Counted from the stretch's first letter, positions 28,537-39,913 are shown. The stretch: DNA of 64,000 nt from Palleronia pelagia (GCF_900110115.1 NZ_FOCM01000007.1:62001-126000), one strand, 5' to 3'. Notes: generated by a model not told the origin, from the sequence alone. Program-made: numbers and translations.

Positions 28537-28964
28537 CGTTGCTTCCCCCGCTCCAGCGTGAAGGCGCCGGTGGCGGTGGCCACCGGGTTCACGTCGTCAT
28601 CGTCCAGCGCCCGCGCCCGCACGAAGGCAACCGACCGGGTCACGTGATAGCATTCGGCCACCGCGCGGATCGTCTGGCCGGGCGTCGCCGCGCGCATGTA
28701 GTCGATGCGCAGGTCCAGCGTGGCGGTTCCGGCGGGCTGGCTGCCGTGCAGCATCACCGCCGCCCCGCCACAGGTATCCATCAGCGCCGAGACAGCACCG
28801 CCGTGGATGACGCCCGAGGCCGGGTCGCCGATGAGCTTTTCGTCATAGGGCATGCGGATCTCGGCCCGGCCGTCGCCCGTGGCGACGAGTTCCATTCCAA
28901 GGTCGCGGGAATGGGGAATGGCGGCGATGAACTGGCGGGCGATCCGCTCGGCGTTCTCGGACAT
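28533..28964 (-). CDS. PaaI-type hotdog thioesterase (first of two)
   Basis: A 143-residue hotdog thioesterase with [33 protein letters not shown], containing the HGG turn and the Asp on the central helix that is catalytic in PaaI, and [16 protein letters not shown] in the next strand. Probable substrates are acyl- or aryl-CoA esters; the closeness of beta-oxidation genes downstream on the other strand fits this. The ATG has no clear binding site; a 45-codon open extension upstream looks non-coding. Couples by ATGA to the second thioesterase. Confidence 0.88.
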   Translation of the reverse strand: MSENAERIARQFIAAIPHSRDLGMELVATGDGRAEIRMPYDEKLIGDPASGVIHGGAVSALMDTCGGAAVMLHGSQPAGTATLDLRIDYMRAATPGQTIRAVAECYHVTRSVAFVRARALDDDDVNPVATATGAFTLERGKQR

Positions 28965-29082
28965 GGTTTGAACGGGGCCTCCGTCGCTCGGGTTCGGCCC
29001 TTCATTGGCCTTTGCCCGTCCGCCCGCAAGGCAAAATCGCGGGCGGCCCACCCGGCATCGTTCCTGCCGCGCGCCGCGGCGA

Positions 29083-29111
29083 TTGAACCGCCCGGCCACC
29101 CGCCCTAGGTT
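29083..29111 (+). promoter_or_regulatory. Promoter candidate for the first MerR gene
   Basis: TTGAAC, 17 bases, TAGGTT within CCCTAGGTT, 27 bases before the GTG start. The 17-base spacer is normal, not the lengthened 19-20 base spacer of classical MerR-activated promoters. Confidence 0.5.
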
Positions 29112-29138
29112 GTCCCTTGCGAAAGGGAGGTCGCGTCC

Positions 29139-29507
29139 GTGTCCGAAGAACGCCTGAATTTCAAGGAAATGTGCGCCAAGTTCGACGTCACCCCGCGGAC
29201 CCTGCGGTACTACGAGTATATCGAACTGTTGCAGCCCATCCGCGAGGGTCGCGCGCGCTTCTACGACCAGCGCGACGTTGCCCGGATGAAGCTAATCCTG
29301 CGTGGCCGCCGCTGGGGGTTCTCGCTGGAGGAAATTCGGCAGTGGCTCCTGATCTACGACAATCAGGGGACCGAGGCGCAGATGCGCGAATGGGTGAAGC
29401 TCGCCGACCGGCAGCTCGACAGCCTGCGCACCGAGCTCGAACAGATGCAAAAGGCCATCGACGAGTTGCAGGAGAACCGCGACCAGGTGGCCGACAGCCT
29501 GAGCTGA
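29139..29507 (+). CDS. MerR-family transcriptional regulator (first)
   Basis: A 122-residue MerR protein starting at GTG with GGGAGG upstream. The winged helix-turn-helix covers about 7-75 ([53 protein letters not shown]), and a dimerising coiled coil runs to the end ([20 protein letters not shown]). There is no C-terminal effector domain and no cysteine suited to metal binding, so it is not a metal sensor. It is a clear paralogue of the next gene. Short MerR proteins of this build govern fatty-acid or branched-chain acyl-CoA degradation in other proteobacteria (LiuR type), which fits the genes that follow. Confidence 0.9.
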   Translation: MSEERLNFKEMCAKFDVTPRTLRYYEYIELLQPIREGRARFYDQRDVARMKLILRGRRWGFSLEEIRQWLLIYDNQGTEAQMREWVKLADRQLDSLRTELEQMQKAIDELQENRDQVADSLS

Positions 29508-29707
29508 ACTCTCTGTCGCCCGGCTGAACCGTGCGGCATGTGTCACCCGCCGCCGCCGATTCTCACGACCGTCGGCGCTGCCTGTTTTCTGAAAAAGAAG
29601 CATGCCAGATCCGGTGAACTCGGCCCCGGTCTGCAGCGCTGTTGCACCTCCCGGACCAGCGCCGTCTTCGCTTCCCAAGCCGCATGGCGAAATGACGTGA
29701 CGTTTGC

Positions 29708-29723
29708 CTTACGTGAACGTCAA
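29708..29723 (+). promoter_or_regulatory. Candidate MerR operator (ACGT-N2-ACGT)
   Basis: CTTACGTGAACGTCAA, an imperfect inverted repeat whose core is ACGT, two bases, ACGT. It lies 73 bases before the second MerR gene. A related ACGTGACGT sits just upstream at 29694-29702. From memory, LiuR-type MerR sites in proteobacteria have a similar ACGT-N2-ACGT core; this recollection was not checked. Confidence 0.45.
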
Positions 29724-29795
29724 TGTGACTTGCGCCCGCGCGCCGAGCTTCGCAAATACTGCGCCAGTTACACGCCGACGCTGCCCGAGAGACCG

Positions 29796-30194
29796 ATGAC
29801 CAACGACGACCTGATGACCATCCGCCAGATGTGCGACACCTTCGAGGTGACCCCCCGCACGTTGCGATTCTACGAATCCAAGGAACTGCTCGCCCCCAAG
29901 CGCGAGGGGCAGAAGCGGCTCTTCACCCGCCGCGACCGCGCGCGCCTGAAGCTGATCCTGCGCGGCAAGCGCTTCGGCTTCAGCCTGGAAGAGATCCGCC
30001 AGCTTCTCGACCTTTACGAGATCGGCGACGACCAGGAGACCCAGCTGACCCAGGCCCGCGCCATCGCGCAGAACCGCCTGGAAGACCTCAAGGCCCGCCG
30101 GGTCGATCTGGAAGAGGCCATTGCAGACCTCGAGGAACAGATCGCCTGGGGCGAGGAAACCCTGCAAAAACTGCGCCGCAACCCGGCCGCCTGA
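29796..30194 (+). CDS. MerR-family transcriptional regulator (second)
   Basis: A 132-residue MerR protein, paralogous to the one 288 bases upstream: [47 protein letters not shown] and a long terminal coiled coil ([21 protein letters not shown]). No effector domain is attached. The start [12 protein letters not shown] was preferred to an upstream in-frame start at 29538. It is followed by the acyl-CoA dehydrogenase after 25 bases, so it very probably regulates its own beta-oxidation operon through the site at 29708-29723. Confidence 0.92.
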   Translation: MTNDDLMTIRQMCDTFEVTPRTLRFYESKELLAPKREGQKRLFTRRDRARLKLILRGKRFGFSLEEIRQLLDLYEIGDDQETQLTQARAIAQNRLEDLKARRVDLEEAIADLEEQIAWGEETLQKLRRNPAA

Positions 30195-30219
30195 GACATA
30201 CGCCCGAGGAGGAACCCCC

Positions 30220-31998
<1,779 letters not shown>

Positions 31999-32027
31999 GG
32001 CGCGGCCGAAAAGGAACAGGAGGCCAG

Positions 32028-32240
32028 ATGCCCAAACGCTTTCGCCTGACCCGCCGCATACCCGTCGCCATGACCGAGGACGGGTACAGGCGGCTGCGGA
32101 AATTCGCCGCCGAGGCGGGGCTGGACGAGGGCGAGGCGCTGAGCTTCCTGTTCGAGCATTTCGACAGCGTGACCAACAAGGAAAACCTGACGGCGCGGCT
32201 GCGGCTGTTCAACTCGGAACTCGATGCGCGCAAACGTTAG
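32028..32240 (+). CDS. Small conserved-looking helical protein
   Basis: A 70-residue, basic, probably all-helical protein: MPKRFRLTRRIPVAMTEDGY begins it and LDEGEALSFLFEHFDSVTN fills the centre. The ATG has a perfect AGGAGG seven bases upstream and follows the acyl-CoA dehydrogenase by 29 bases, which supports expression as part of the same operon. The basic N-terminal strand followed by two helices recalls ribbon-helix-helix DNA-binding proteins, but this is only a resemblance. No function can be given. Long antisense frames in this place have no binding site and are not genes. Confidence 0.75.
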   Translation: MPKRFRLTRRIPVAMTEDGYRRLRKFAAEAGLDEGEALSFLFEHFDSVTNKENLTARLRLFNSELDARKR

Positions 32241-32277
32241 GCGTCGCGCGGGCCGAGACCCGGGGCCGCCTCCGGCG

Positions 32278-32300
32278 GAGGTATTTGGGGAAAGATGAAG
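32278..32300 (+). repeat. GGTATTT...GGAAAGATGAAG element, copy 2
   Basis: Reads GAGGTATTTGGGG then AAAGATGAAG, two changes from copy 1 at 9018-9040. It is again preceded by an inverted repeat (CCTCC/GGAGG within 32269-32281). It lies 38 bases after the small gene and points toward copy 3, which is inverted 145 bases away. Confidence 0.75.
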
Positions 32301-32445
32301 CGACTGACGGTCCACCCCGATCCCGCGGCACGACCCGGTGTCGCACGGCAGGACCGGAGCTTCACCTTTCACGGCCATCGGCTCCTCAGCCTGTACCGCG
32401 CTCCAAGGGTCGCGCGTCAACCTTAACGAAAGATGAACCCGGCCA

Positions 32446-32468
32446 CTTCATCTTTCCGAAAATACCTT
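32446..32468 (-). repeat. GGTATTT...GGAAAGATGAAG element, copy 3 (inverted)
   Basis: On the minus strand AAGGTATTTTCGG then AAAGATGAAG, differing from copy 1 at two positions. Adjacent on its 5' side (minus strand) is a strong hairpin at 32478-32500. The intergenic region 32241-32523 (283 bases) holds nothing else that I can call a gene. Confidence 0.75.
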
Positions 32469-32477
32469 GCGGGGGGT

Positions 32478-32500
32478 CCGGGGGGCGTAAAGCCCCCCGG
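32478..32500. terminator. Strong G/C hairpin before the GST gene
   Basis: A 9-bp stem CCGGGGGGC / GCCCCCCGG with loop GTAAA. Read on the minus strand it is followed, after about ten bases, by the TATTTTCGG of repeat copy 3; read on the plus strand it has no U-tract. It is thus more a part of the repeat element than a terminator for the upstream operon, and would fold in any transcript reading into the GST gene. Confidence 0.45.
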
Positions 32501-32523
32501 TGCCTCGCCAACCGGGAGAGAGC

Positions 32524-33144
32524 ATGACCATAGACCTCCATTGCTTCGGCGAGTCCGGCAACGCCTACAAGGTCGCGCTGGCGCTGAACCTCGCGGGCCT
32601 CGACTGGCGGCCCGTCTTCGTCGACTTCTTCAAGGGCGAGACCCGCAGCGACGCCTGGCGCGCCGAGGTGAACCCCATGGGCGAGGTGCCGGTGCTGCGC
32701 GACGGCGAGCTGACCCTGACCCAGTCGGGCGTCATGCTCGATTACATCGCCGAGACCAGCGGAAAGCTGTCCGGCGAGCGGCACGAGATCCTGCGCTGGC
32801 TGTTCTGGGACAACCACAAGTATTCCACCGCGATCGGGATGACGCGGTTCCTGATGAACTTCCTGCCCGAGGACAAGCGCCCGCAGCCCGTGATCGATTT
32901 CCAGCTGGGCCGCCTCAGGGCCGCCCACGCCGTGCTGAACGCCCATCTGCAGGGGCGCGACTGGGTGGTCGGACGGGACGTCACCATCGCGGACCTGAGC
33001 CTCGGTGGCTATCTCTTTTATCCGGAACCCTTCGGTTTCGACCGGGCCGACTGGCCCGAGATCGACCGCTGGCTGAGCAACATCCAGTCCCTGCCGGGCT
33101 GGAAACACCCTTATGACTTGATGCCGCGTGCCTACGCGGCCTGA
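32524..33144 (+). CDS. Glutathione S-transferase family protein
   Basis: A 206-residue GST: thioredoxin-like N-domain with FGESGNAYKVALALNLAGL and the cis-proline/ESG region PMGEVPVLRDGELTLTQSGVMLDYIA, then the helical C-domain ending DVTIADLSLGGYLF, which includes the conserved N-capping Asp. The likely catalytic serine is in GESGNAY. The substrate is unknown; the place between acyl-CoA dehydrogenase and thiolase suggests detoxification or isomerisation connected with fatty-acid catabolism. GGGAGAG precedes the ATG. Ten bases separate it from the thiolase gene. Confidence 0.92.
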   Translation: MTIDLHCFGESGNAYKVALALNLAGLDWRPVFVDFFKGETRSDAWRAEVNPMGEVPVLRDGELTLTQSGVMLDYIAETSGKLSGERHEILRWLFWDNHKYSTAIGMTRFLMNFLPEDKRPQPVIDFQLGRLRAAHAVLNAHLQGRDWVVGRDVTIADLSLGGYLFYPEPFGFDRADWPEIDRWLSNIQSLPGWKHPYDLMPRAYAA

Positions 33145-33154
33145 GGAGGACCCC

Positions 33155-34378
<1,224 letters not shown>

Positions 34379-34390
34379 GGAGCCGGAACC

Positions 34391-36592
34391 ATGACCGATT
34401 TCACCATGAAGACCGGCGACGACGGCGTCGCCATCATCACCTGGGATGTGCCCGGCAAATCCATGAACGTGCTCAGCCTCGAAGGCTGGGACGAGCTGGA
34501 CGCGCTGATCGACCAGGCGCTGGCCGACGATGCCGTGAAGGGCGTGGTCATCACCTCCGGCAAGAAGGATTTCGCCGGCGGGATGGACCTGAACGTCATC
34601 GCCAAGATGAAGAAGTCGGCGGGCGACGACCCCGCCAAGGGCCTGTTCGAGGGCCTGATGCGCAGCCACGGCATCCTGCGCAAGATCGAGCGTGCGGGCA
34701 TGGACCCCAAGACCAACAAGGGCGGCAAACCCATCGCCGCCGCCCTGCCCGGCACCGCTCTGGGCATCGGTCTTGAAATCCCGCTGGCCTGCCACCGGAT
34801 CTTCGCCGCCGACAACCCCAAGGCCAAGATCGGCCTGCCCGAGATCATGGTCGGCATCTTCCCCGGCATGGGCGGCACCACCCGCGTCAGCCGGATGATG
34901 GGCGCCATGCAGGCGAGCCCCATCCTGCTGGAAGGCAAGCTGAACGACCCGAAGAAGGCCAAGTCGCTGGGCCTGATCCACGAGGTCGTGGACGACCCCG
35001 TCGCCGCGGCGCGCGAATGGGTGCTGAACGCCAAGGACGCCGACATCGTGAAGCCGTGGGACCAGAAGGGCTTCAAGTTCCCCGGCGGCGCCCCCTATCA
35101 CCCGGCGGGCTTCATGACCTTCGTCGGCGCCAGCGCCATGGTCAACGGCAAGACGCAGGGCGTCTACCCCGCCGCAAAGGCGCTGCTGTCTGCGGTCTAC
35201 GAAGGCGCGCTGGTGCCCTTCGACACCGCCATCAAGATCGAGGCGCGGTGGTTCACCTCCGTCCTGATGAACCCCAGCAGCGAGGCGATGATCCGCTCGC
35301 TCTTCATCAACAAGGAAGCGCTTGAAAAGGGTGCGAACCGCCCCGAGGCGCCCGACCAGACTGTCAAGAAGGTCGGCATCATGGGCGCCGGCATGATGGG
35401 TGCGGGCATCGCCTACGTCTCGGCCAATGCCGGGATCGAGGTCGTGCTGATCGACCAGGAACAGGCCGCCGCCGATCGCGGCAAGTCCTATTTCGAGGAC
35501 ATCCTGGACAAGGGCATCAAGCGCAAGAAGGTCACCGAGGAGAAGAAGACCGAGGTCCTGGGCCGCATCACGGCGACCACCGACTACGACGCGCTGATGG
35601 GCTGCGACCTGGTGGTCGAGGCGGTGTTCGAGGATCCGGGCATCAAGGCCGACGTGACGAAAAAGGTCGAAGCCGTGGTCGGCCCCGACTGCATCTTCGC
35701 CACCAACACCTCGACCCTGCCAATCGGCGAGCTCGCCAAGGCGTCCGAACGCCCCGAACAGTTCATCGGCATCCACTTCTTCAGCCCCGTGGACAAGATG
35801 ATGCTGGTCGAGATCATCAAGGGTGCCCAGACCGGCGACCGCGCGGTGGCCAAGGCGCTGGATTACGTGCGCCAGATCCGCAAGACGCCGATCGTCGTCA
35901 ACGACGCGCGGTTCTTCTACGCCAACCGCTGCATCATCCCCTACATCAACGAAGGGGTGCGCATGGTGAAGGAAGGCGTCGAGCCCGCGTTGATCGAGAA
36001 CGCGGCCAAGATGCTGGGCTTCCCGCTGGGTCCGCTTCAGCTGGTCGACGAGACCTCGATCGACCTGGGCGTGAAGATCGCCAAGGCCACCAAAGCCGCC
36101 ATGGGCGACGATTATCCGGACGAGGCCGTGGACGAGGTTCTTTTCTGGATGGCCGACCAGGGCCGCATGGGCCGCAAGTCCAAGTCGGGCTTCTACGCCT
36201 ACGCCGAGGACGGCAAGCGCGTGGGCCTGTGGGAGGGGCTGGGCGACAAATATGCCGTGGCCGATGACCAGCCCGAGCTGACCCGCGTGCAGCATCGACT
36301 GATGATGGCGCAAGTTCTGGAAGCCGTCCGGGCGTTCGAACAGGGCGTGCTGGAAGACATCCGCGAGGGCGACGTGGGCGCCATCCTGGGCTGGGGCTTC
36401 GCGCCGTGGTCGGGCGGGCCGTTCAGCTGGCTGGACATCATCGGCGCCGCGAAGGCGGTCGAGATCTGCGACGCGCTGACCGCCGAGTGCGGGGCGCGGT
36501 TCACCACGCCCGAGCTGCTGCGCGACCTAGCCAAGGGGGGCGACAGCTTCTACGGCCGGTTCGGCGACGGCGTGGCGATGGAAGCCGCCTGA
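34391..36592 (+). CDS. fadJ: Multifunctional enoyl-CoA hydratase / 3-hydroxyacyl-CoA dehydrogenase
   Basis: A 733-residue two-domain enzyme for the middle steps of beta-oxidation. The N-terminal crotonase domain has the oxyanion-hole segment KKDFAGGMDLNV near 58 and the catalytic Glu residues in GLEIPLACHRI and GLPEIMVGIFPG. The NAD domain starts near 318 with KVGIMGAGMMGAGIAYV and holds FATNTSTLPIGELA and IGIHFFSPVDKM with the catalytic His; the C-terminal helical domains follow. Operon order MerR-acyl-CoA dehydrogenase-GST-fadA-fadJ shows coordinated control. A terminator lies 30 bases after the stop. Confidence 0.95.
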   Translation: MTDFTMKTGDDGVAIITWDVPGKSMNVLSLEGWDELDALIDQALADDAVKGVVITSGKKDFAGGMDLNVIAKMKKSAGDDPAKGLFEGLMRSHGILRKIERAGMDPKTNKGGKPIAAALPGTALGIGLEIPLACHRIFAADNPKAKIGLPEIMVGIFPGMGGTTRVSRMMGAMQASPILLEGKLNDPKKAKSLGLIHEVVDDPVAAAREWVLNAKDADIVKPWDQKGFKFPGGAPYHPAGFMTFVGASAMVNGKTQGVYPAAKALLSAVYEGALVPFDTAIKIEARWFTSVLMNPSSEAMIRSLFINKEALEKGANRPEAPDQTVKKVGIMGAGMMGAGIAYVSANAGIEVVLIDQEQAAADRGKSYFEDILDKGIKRKKVTEEKKTEVLGRITATTDYDALMGCDLVVEAVFEDPGIKADVTKKVEAVVGPDCIFATNTSTLPIGELAKASERPEQFIGIHFFSPVDKMMLVEIIKGAQTGDRAVAKALDYVRQIRKTPIVVNDARFFYANRCIIPYINEGVRMVKEGVEPALIENAAKMLGFPLGPLQLVDETSIDLGVKIAKATKAAMGDDYPDEAVDEVLFWMADQGRMGRKSKSGFYAYAEDGKRVGLWEGLGDKYAVADDQPELTRVQHRLMMAQVLEAVRAFEQGVLEDIREGDVGAILGWGFAPWSGGPFSWLDIIGAAKAVEICDALTAECGARFTTPELLRDLAKGGDSFYGRFGDGVAMEAA

Positions 36593-36623
36593 CGCCCCGA
36601 GGCATCACCGCACCACCAAACGG

Positions 36624-36654
36624 AAAAGGCCGCGTCCTCGGACGCGGCCTTTTT
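36624..36654. terminator. Bidirectional Rho-independent terminator
   Basis: A 13-bp stem (AAAAGGCCGCGTC / GACGCGGCCTTTT) with loop CTCG and a T-run at its 3' side; the A-run on its 5' side gives the same form on the minus strand. It closes the beta-oxidation operon and can also stop transcription of the converging Hint gene. Confidence 0.9.
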
Positions 36655-36694
36655 CATCGGGACCTTGGGGGGACAATCCCGATGGGGAAAGCTC

Positions 36695-37342
36695 TCAGTT
36701 CTCGTCGGCGTAGGCCATGTCGCGACGGCGCGCCTCGTCCTCGGCGATGATCCGCGTCAGGTCCGTGGCCCGCTCGATCGGCAGAAGCGAGTAGGTTTCG
36801 GACGTGCCCTCGTCACCACCGGCCGCGAGCGACGTGTCGGCGGGGCACAGGAACAGCGCGCCGATATTGGCGAAGACCACCTGCTCGGTCTCGAAATACA
36901 GCGTCACGATCTCGGTGCTGGCGTCCGGCAGTTCGCGCCGGATGCCGCGGAACCCTTCCAGCGCCTCGGCGGCCATGAGGGTGAAGGGATCACCAAAGAT
37001 ATCCTCGGCCGCGTCCGATTCCAGCATCACGGGCTGCTCGGGCAGCAGCTGCATGGGGGTCTGGTTGCCCAGCGCCTCGACCGGGACCGACAGCGGCCAC
37101 TGCTTGCGCGGGCAGGCCTTGGCCTTGGACCACAGCTTGGAATGCTCGACGCGCGCCACTTCCTGCAGGCCGCCGTCGAACGTCAGCACGCGATCGCCCG
37201 GCTTGACCTCTTCGATGGGGCGCCAGCCGATGGTCGTGGCCACGCGCGTGCCCGCGATGATCCCGATCCGGGGGCTGTCACCAGCGGTTTCGGACCCGTC
37301 GGTCGTGTCGGCCTGGGGGCGGGAAAAAGAGGACAGCTTCAT
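36695..37342 (-). CDS. Hint-domain protein without the usual nucleophile
   Basis: A 215-residue protein with a Hint_2 domain (the hedgehog/intein fold). The start of the domain reads RIGIIAGTRVATTIGWRPIE followed by KPGDRVLTFDGG. In the second Hint protein of this window the same place reads ICFTAGTTLLTPDG; the Cys that would be the self-cleaving nucleophile is missing here, and the later conserved SPRHR is replaced by LPEQP. I infer a non-processing Hint fold used for another purpose. A variable N-terminal 25 residues precede the domain; no signal peptide. It converges with fadJ and follows the sulfotransferase. Confidence 0.87.
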   Translation of the reverse strand: MKLSSFSRPQADTTDGSETAGDSPRIGIIAGTRVATTIGWRPIEEVKPGDRVLTFDGGLQEVARVEHSKLWSKAKACPRKQWPLSVPVEALGNQTPMQLLPEQPVMLESDAAEDIFGDPFTLMAAEALEGFRGIRRELPDASTEIVTLYFETEQVVFANIGALFLCPADTSLAAGGDEGTSETYSLLPIERATDLTRIIAEDEARRRDMAYADEN

Positions 37343-37512
37343 TTTGAGGCTCCAATTGCAATCGCAAGACTCCGCCGGATGGGACGGATCGATTCACTTT
37401 TGACGCGTAATTCGCGCGGCATTTGGCCCCGAACCGGGCGAGAATGCGGCATCCGCCAATTTTCGAAAAGGTCGCGGTAAATTCGACCGGATTGTCCCGG
37501 CTGACGTGTCGC

Positions 37513-38160
37513 TCAGAAACGGTAGCCGAACCTCTGGATGTCCTCGGCCGAGATTTCCCCGACGATTTCGCGCGTCCACTCGTCGTAATAGCCGCGATAA
37601 TCCCGCGCCCTCTGGGACGCATTGGCGCGCGTGATGGGCGCCAGGCGCATGTCCAGCCGCGATTCGACGGCCGCAAGGTCATCCTCCAGAGTCTCGAGCC
37701 GCAGGAAAAGCGTGTCGACTTCGCGCCCGTCCGAAAGCGTCACGTAGCTGCGCGCCGCATCGCCGCGCATGCTGTCGCGCGTGTGGGGGTGGGCGACGAA
37801 ACCGGGAAACTCCAGCTGGCCCGCCAGCGCCACGGCCGGGTGGTCGAACCGCTGGACCCTCAACCAGTGGTAGTAGCTGACCATCCGGTCCCACGGGTTG
37901 CGCACGATCGCGAAGACGAACATGCCGGTGATTTCGTCGGGCGTCAGGATCCCCTCGATATCGGCCAGGCGGGAATGCTTCCACAGCCGGCCCCGGGGGG
38001 CGAGATCCTTCAGCCGCCCGCGCCGCCGGACGGCCTTGGGCGTGTCGCCGATCAGGATGTCGTCCCTCATCGCCCGGTTCTCGAGCGCGAGGCTGAGCGC
38101 CGTGCCACCGGTCTTCGGGATGTGGACGAAGATATAGCCGCGGCCGGGCGAGATGATCAT
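37513..38160 (-). CDS. Sulfotransferase-family protein
   Basis: A 215-residue protein whose start, YIFVHIPKTGGTALSLALE near 9-27, is the 5'-phosphosulfate-binding loop of the PAPS-dependent sulfotransferases (Sulfotransfer_2/gamma type), and FVFAIVRNPWDRMVSYYHWL near 95-115 is the 3'-phosphate-binding motif with its Arg and Ser. It would transfer sulfate to a carbohydrate or other acceptor; the acceptor cannot be told. The 3' end at 37513 is followed by 170 non-coding bases before the Hint gene. Divergent from the acyl-CoA synthetase gene. Confidence 0.88.
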   Translation of the reverse strand: MIISPGRGYIFVHIPKTGGTALSLALENRAMRDDILIGDTPKAVRRRGRLKDLAPRGRLWKHSRLADIEGILTPDEITGMFVFAIVRNPWDRMVSYYHWLRVQRFDHPAVALAGQLEFPGFVAHPHTRDSMRGDAARSYVTLSDGREVDTLFLRLETLEDDLAAVESRLDMRLAPITRANASQRARDYRGYYDEWTREIVGEISAEDIQRFGYRF

Positions 38161-38183
38161 GGTATTCCGGGGCTTTCGGGGCT

Positions 38184-38211
38184 TTGCTATCGGTCTAGGT
38201 GACGCGATAGT
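38184..38211 (+). promoter_or_regulatory. Promoter candidate for the acyl-CoA synthetase
   Basis: TTGCTA, 16 bases, GATAGT, placing the transcription start near 38218, about 27 bases before the ATG. The -10 box touches the palindrome at 38211-38229. Confidence 0.4.
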
Positions 38212-38229
38212 TTCACGACGGTCGTCAAA
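38211..38229. promoter_or_regulatory. 19-base palindrome, likely repressor operator
   Basis: TTTCACGAC, one base, GTCGTCAAA: nine-base arms with a single mismatch. It overlaps the expected transcription start of the acyl-CoA synthetase gene, where a bound TetR- or FadR-like repressor would block transcription. No regulator gene is next to it. Confidence 0.5.
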
Positions 38230-38244
38230 GACAAGGGGGATGCC

Positions 38245-39870
38245 ATGGGCTGGATGCAGGACGAGACGGGGCTGGACAAGACACGCGCCAACCACGTGCC
38301 GCTGACCCCCCTGTCGCATCTCGCCCGCGCGGCGCGTGTCTTTCCTGGCAGGGAGGCGCTGATCGACGGGCCCCTGCGCTGGAGCTATGCCGAATACCAC
38401 GCCGACACGTCGCGGCTGGCCTCGGGGCTGAAGGCGGCGGGCATCGCCCCGGGCGACGTGGTGTCGACCATCCTGCCGAACGTGAGCGCGCAGGCCATCG
38501 CCCATTTCGGCGTGCCCGCCTGCGGCGCGGTCCTGAACACGATCAACACCCGGCTGGACGTGGATACCGTGTCCTACATCCTGTCCCACGGCGGGTCGCG
38601 CATGGTGCTGGTCGACAGCGACCAGGTGGCCCTGGCCGAGGCCGCCATCGACCAGATGGACGGCCCCCCGCCCCGCATCGTCGAGGTGCCGGACCGCGCG
38701 CGCGGCCACCGCGCCACCGGCCGCCACATGACGTGGGACGATCTGCTGGCCAGCGGCAGCGCCGACGCGCCATGGGACATGCCGCAGGACGAATGGGAAA
38801 GCCTGGCGCTGAACTATACCTCGGGCACCACGGGGCGGCCAAAGGGCGTCGTCTATCACCATCGCGGCGCCTACCTCATGACCATGGGCACGGTCGTCAG
38901 CTGGCAGATGCCGCTGTTCTCGCGCTTCCTGACCATCGTGCCGCTGTTCCATTGCAACGGCTGGAACCATACTTGGATGATGCCGATGCTGGGCGGCACC
39001 GTGATCTGCTGCCGCGACATCACGGCCCGCGCGATCTACGACGCCATCGCGGACGAGGGTGTCACGCATTTCGGCGGCGCGCCCATCGTGCTGAACACCA
39101 TCGTCAACGCCGACCCCGAGGATCGCCGCGAATTCGACCACACGGTCGAGGTCTTCACCGCCGGCGCGCCCCCCGCGCCCGCGACGCTGGGCGCCATCGG
39201 CAAGCTGGGTTTCCACGTCATGCAGGTCTATGGCCTGACCGAAACCTACGGTCACGTGACCGAATGCCTGTGGGATCCCATGTGGGACGGCATGGAGGAT
39301 GAGGCCGAGGCCGCGAAGAAGGCCCGGCAGGGCGTCGCCATGCCCATGATGGAAGAGATCGAGGTGCTGGACGAAGCCCACCGCCCCGTGCCCCATGATG
39401 GCGCCACCCAGGGCGAGATCGGCATTCGCGGGAACTGCGTGATGAAAGGCTATTTCCGCAACCCAGACGCCACGGCCGAGGCCTTTGCCGGCGGCTGGTT
39501 CCACTCCGGCGACATCGCGGTGCAGCATCCCGACGGCTATATCCAGATCGCCGATCGCGCCAAAGACATCATCATCTCGGGCGGCGAGAACATCAGCTCG
39601 GTCGAGGTCGAGGGCTGTCTCATGGGCCACCCCGCCGTGTCGCTCTGCGCCGTGGTGGCCAAGCCCGACGACAAGTGGGGCGAAGTGCCCTGCGCCTTCG
39701 TCGAGCTGAAGAAGGGCGCGCAGACCGACGAGGCCACGCTGATCGCCTTCGCGCGCGAGAAACTCGCCGGGTTCAAAACGCCCAAGCGCGTGGTGTTCAC
39801 CGAGCTGCCCAAGACGTCGACCGGCAAGATCCAGAAGTTCGAGCTGCGCCAGGCCGCGAAGACATTGTGA
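38245..39870 (+). CDS. Acyl-CoA synthetase (AMP-forming)
   Basis: A 541-residue member of the adenylate-forming superfamily that activates a carboxylic acid to its CoA thioester. The P-loop is LNYTSGTTGRPKGVVYHH near 190, A5 reads QVYGLTETYGHVTE, A7 FHSGDIAVQHPDGY, A8 IQIADRAKDIIISGGENIS, and the catalytic Lys is in KTSTGKIQKFEL near the end. It resembles the short/medium-chain ligases of marine alphaproteobacteria, among which is the methylmercaptopropionate-CoA ligase DmdB; the substrate here is unresolved. Promoter and palindrome lie upstream; it diverges from the sulfotransferase. Confidence 0.94.
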   Translation: MGWMQDETGLDKTRANHVPLTPLSHLARAARVFPGREALIDGPLRWSYAEYHADTSRLASGLKAAGIAPGDVVSTILPNVSAQAIAHFGVPACGAVLNTINTRLDVDTVSYILSHGGSRMVLVDSDQVALAEAAIDQMDGPPPRIVEVPDRARGHRATGRHMTWDDLLASGSADAPWDMPQDEWESLALNYTSGTTGRPKGVVYHHRGAYLMTMGTVVSWQMPLFSRFLTIVPLFHCNGWNHTWMMPMLGGTVICCRDITARAIYDAIADEGVTHFGGAPIVLNTIVNADPEDRREFDHTVEVFTAGAPPAPATLGAIGKLGFHVMQVYGLTETYGHVTECLWDPMWDGMEDEAEAAKKARQGVAMPMMEEIEVLDEAHRPVPHDGATQGEIGIRGNCVMKGYFRNPDATAEAFAGGWFHSGDIAVQHPDGYIQIADRAKDIIISGGENISSVEVEGCLMGHPAVSLCAVVAKPDDKWGEVPCAFVELKKGAQTDEATLIAFAREKLAGFKTPKRVVFTELPKTSTGKIQKFELRQAAKTL

Positions 39871-39913
39871 GGCCCGCAATTCCCCCAGCCCCGCATATTG
39901 GCGCGCCTGTATC

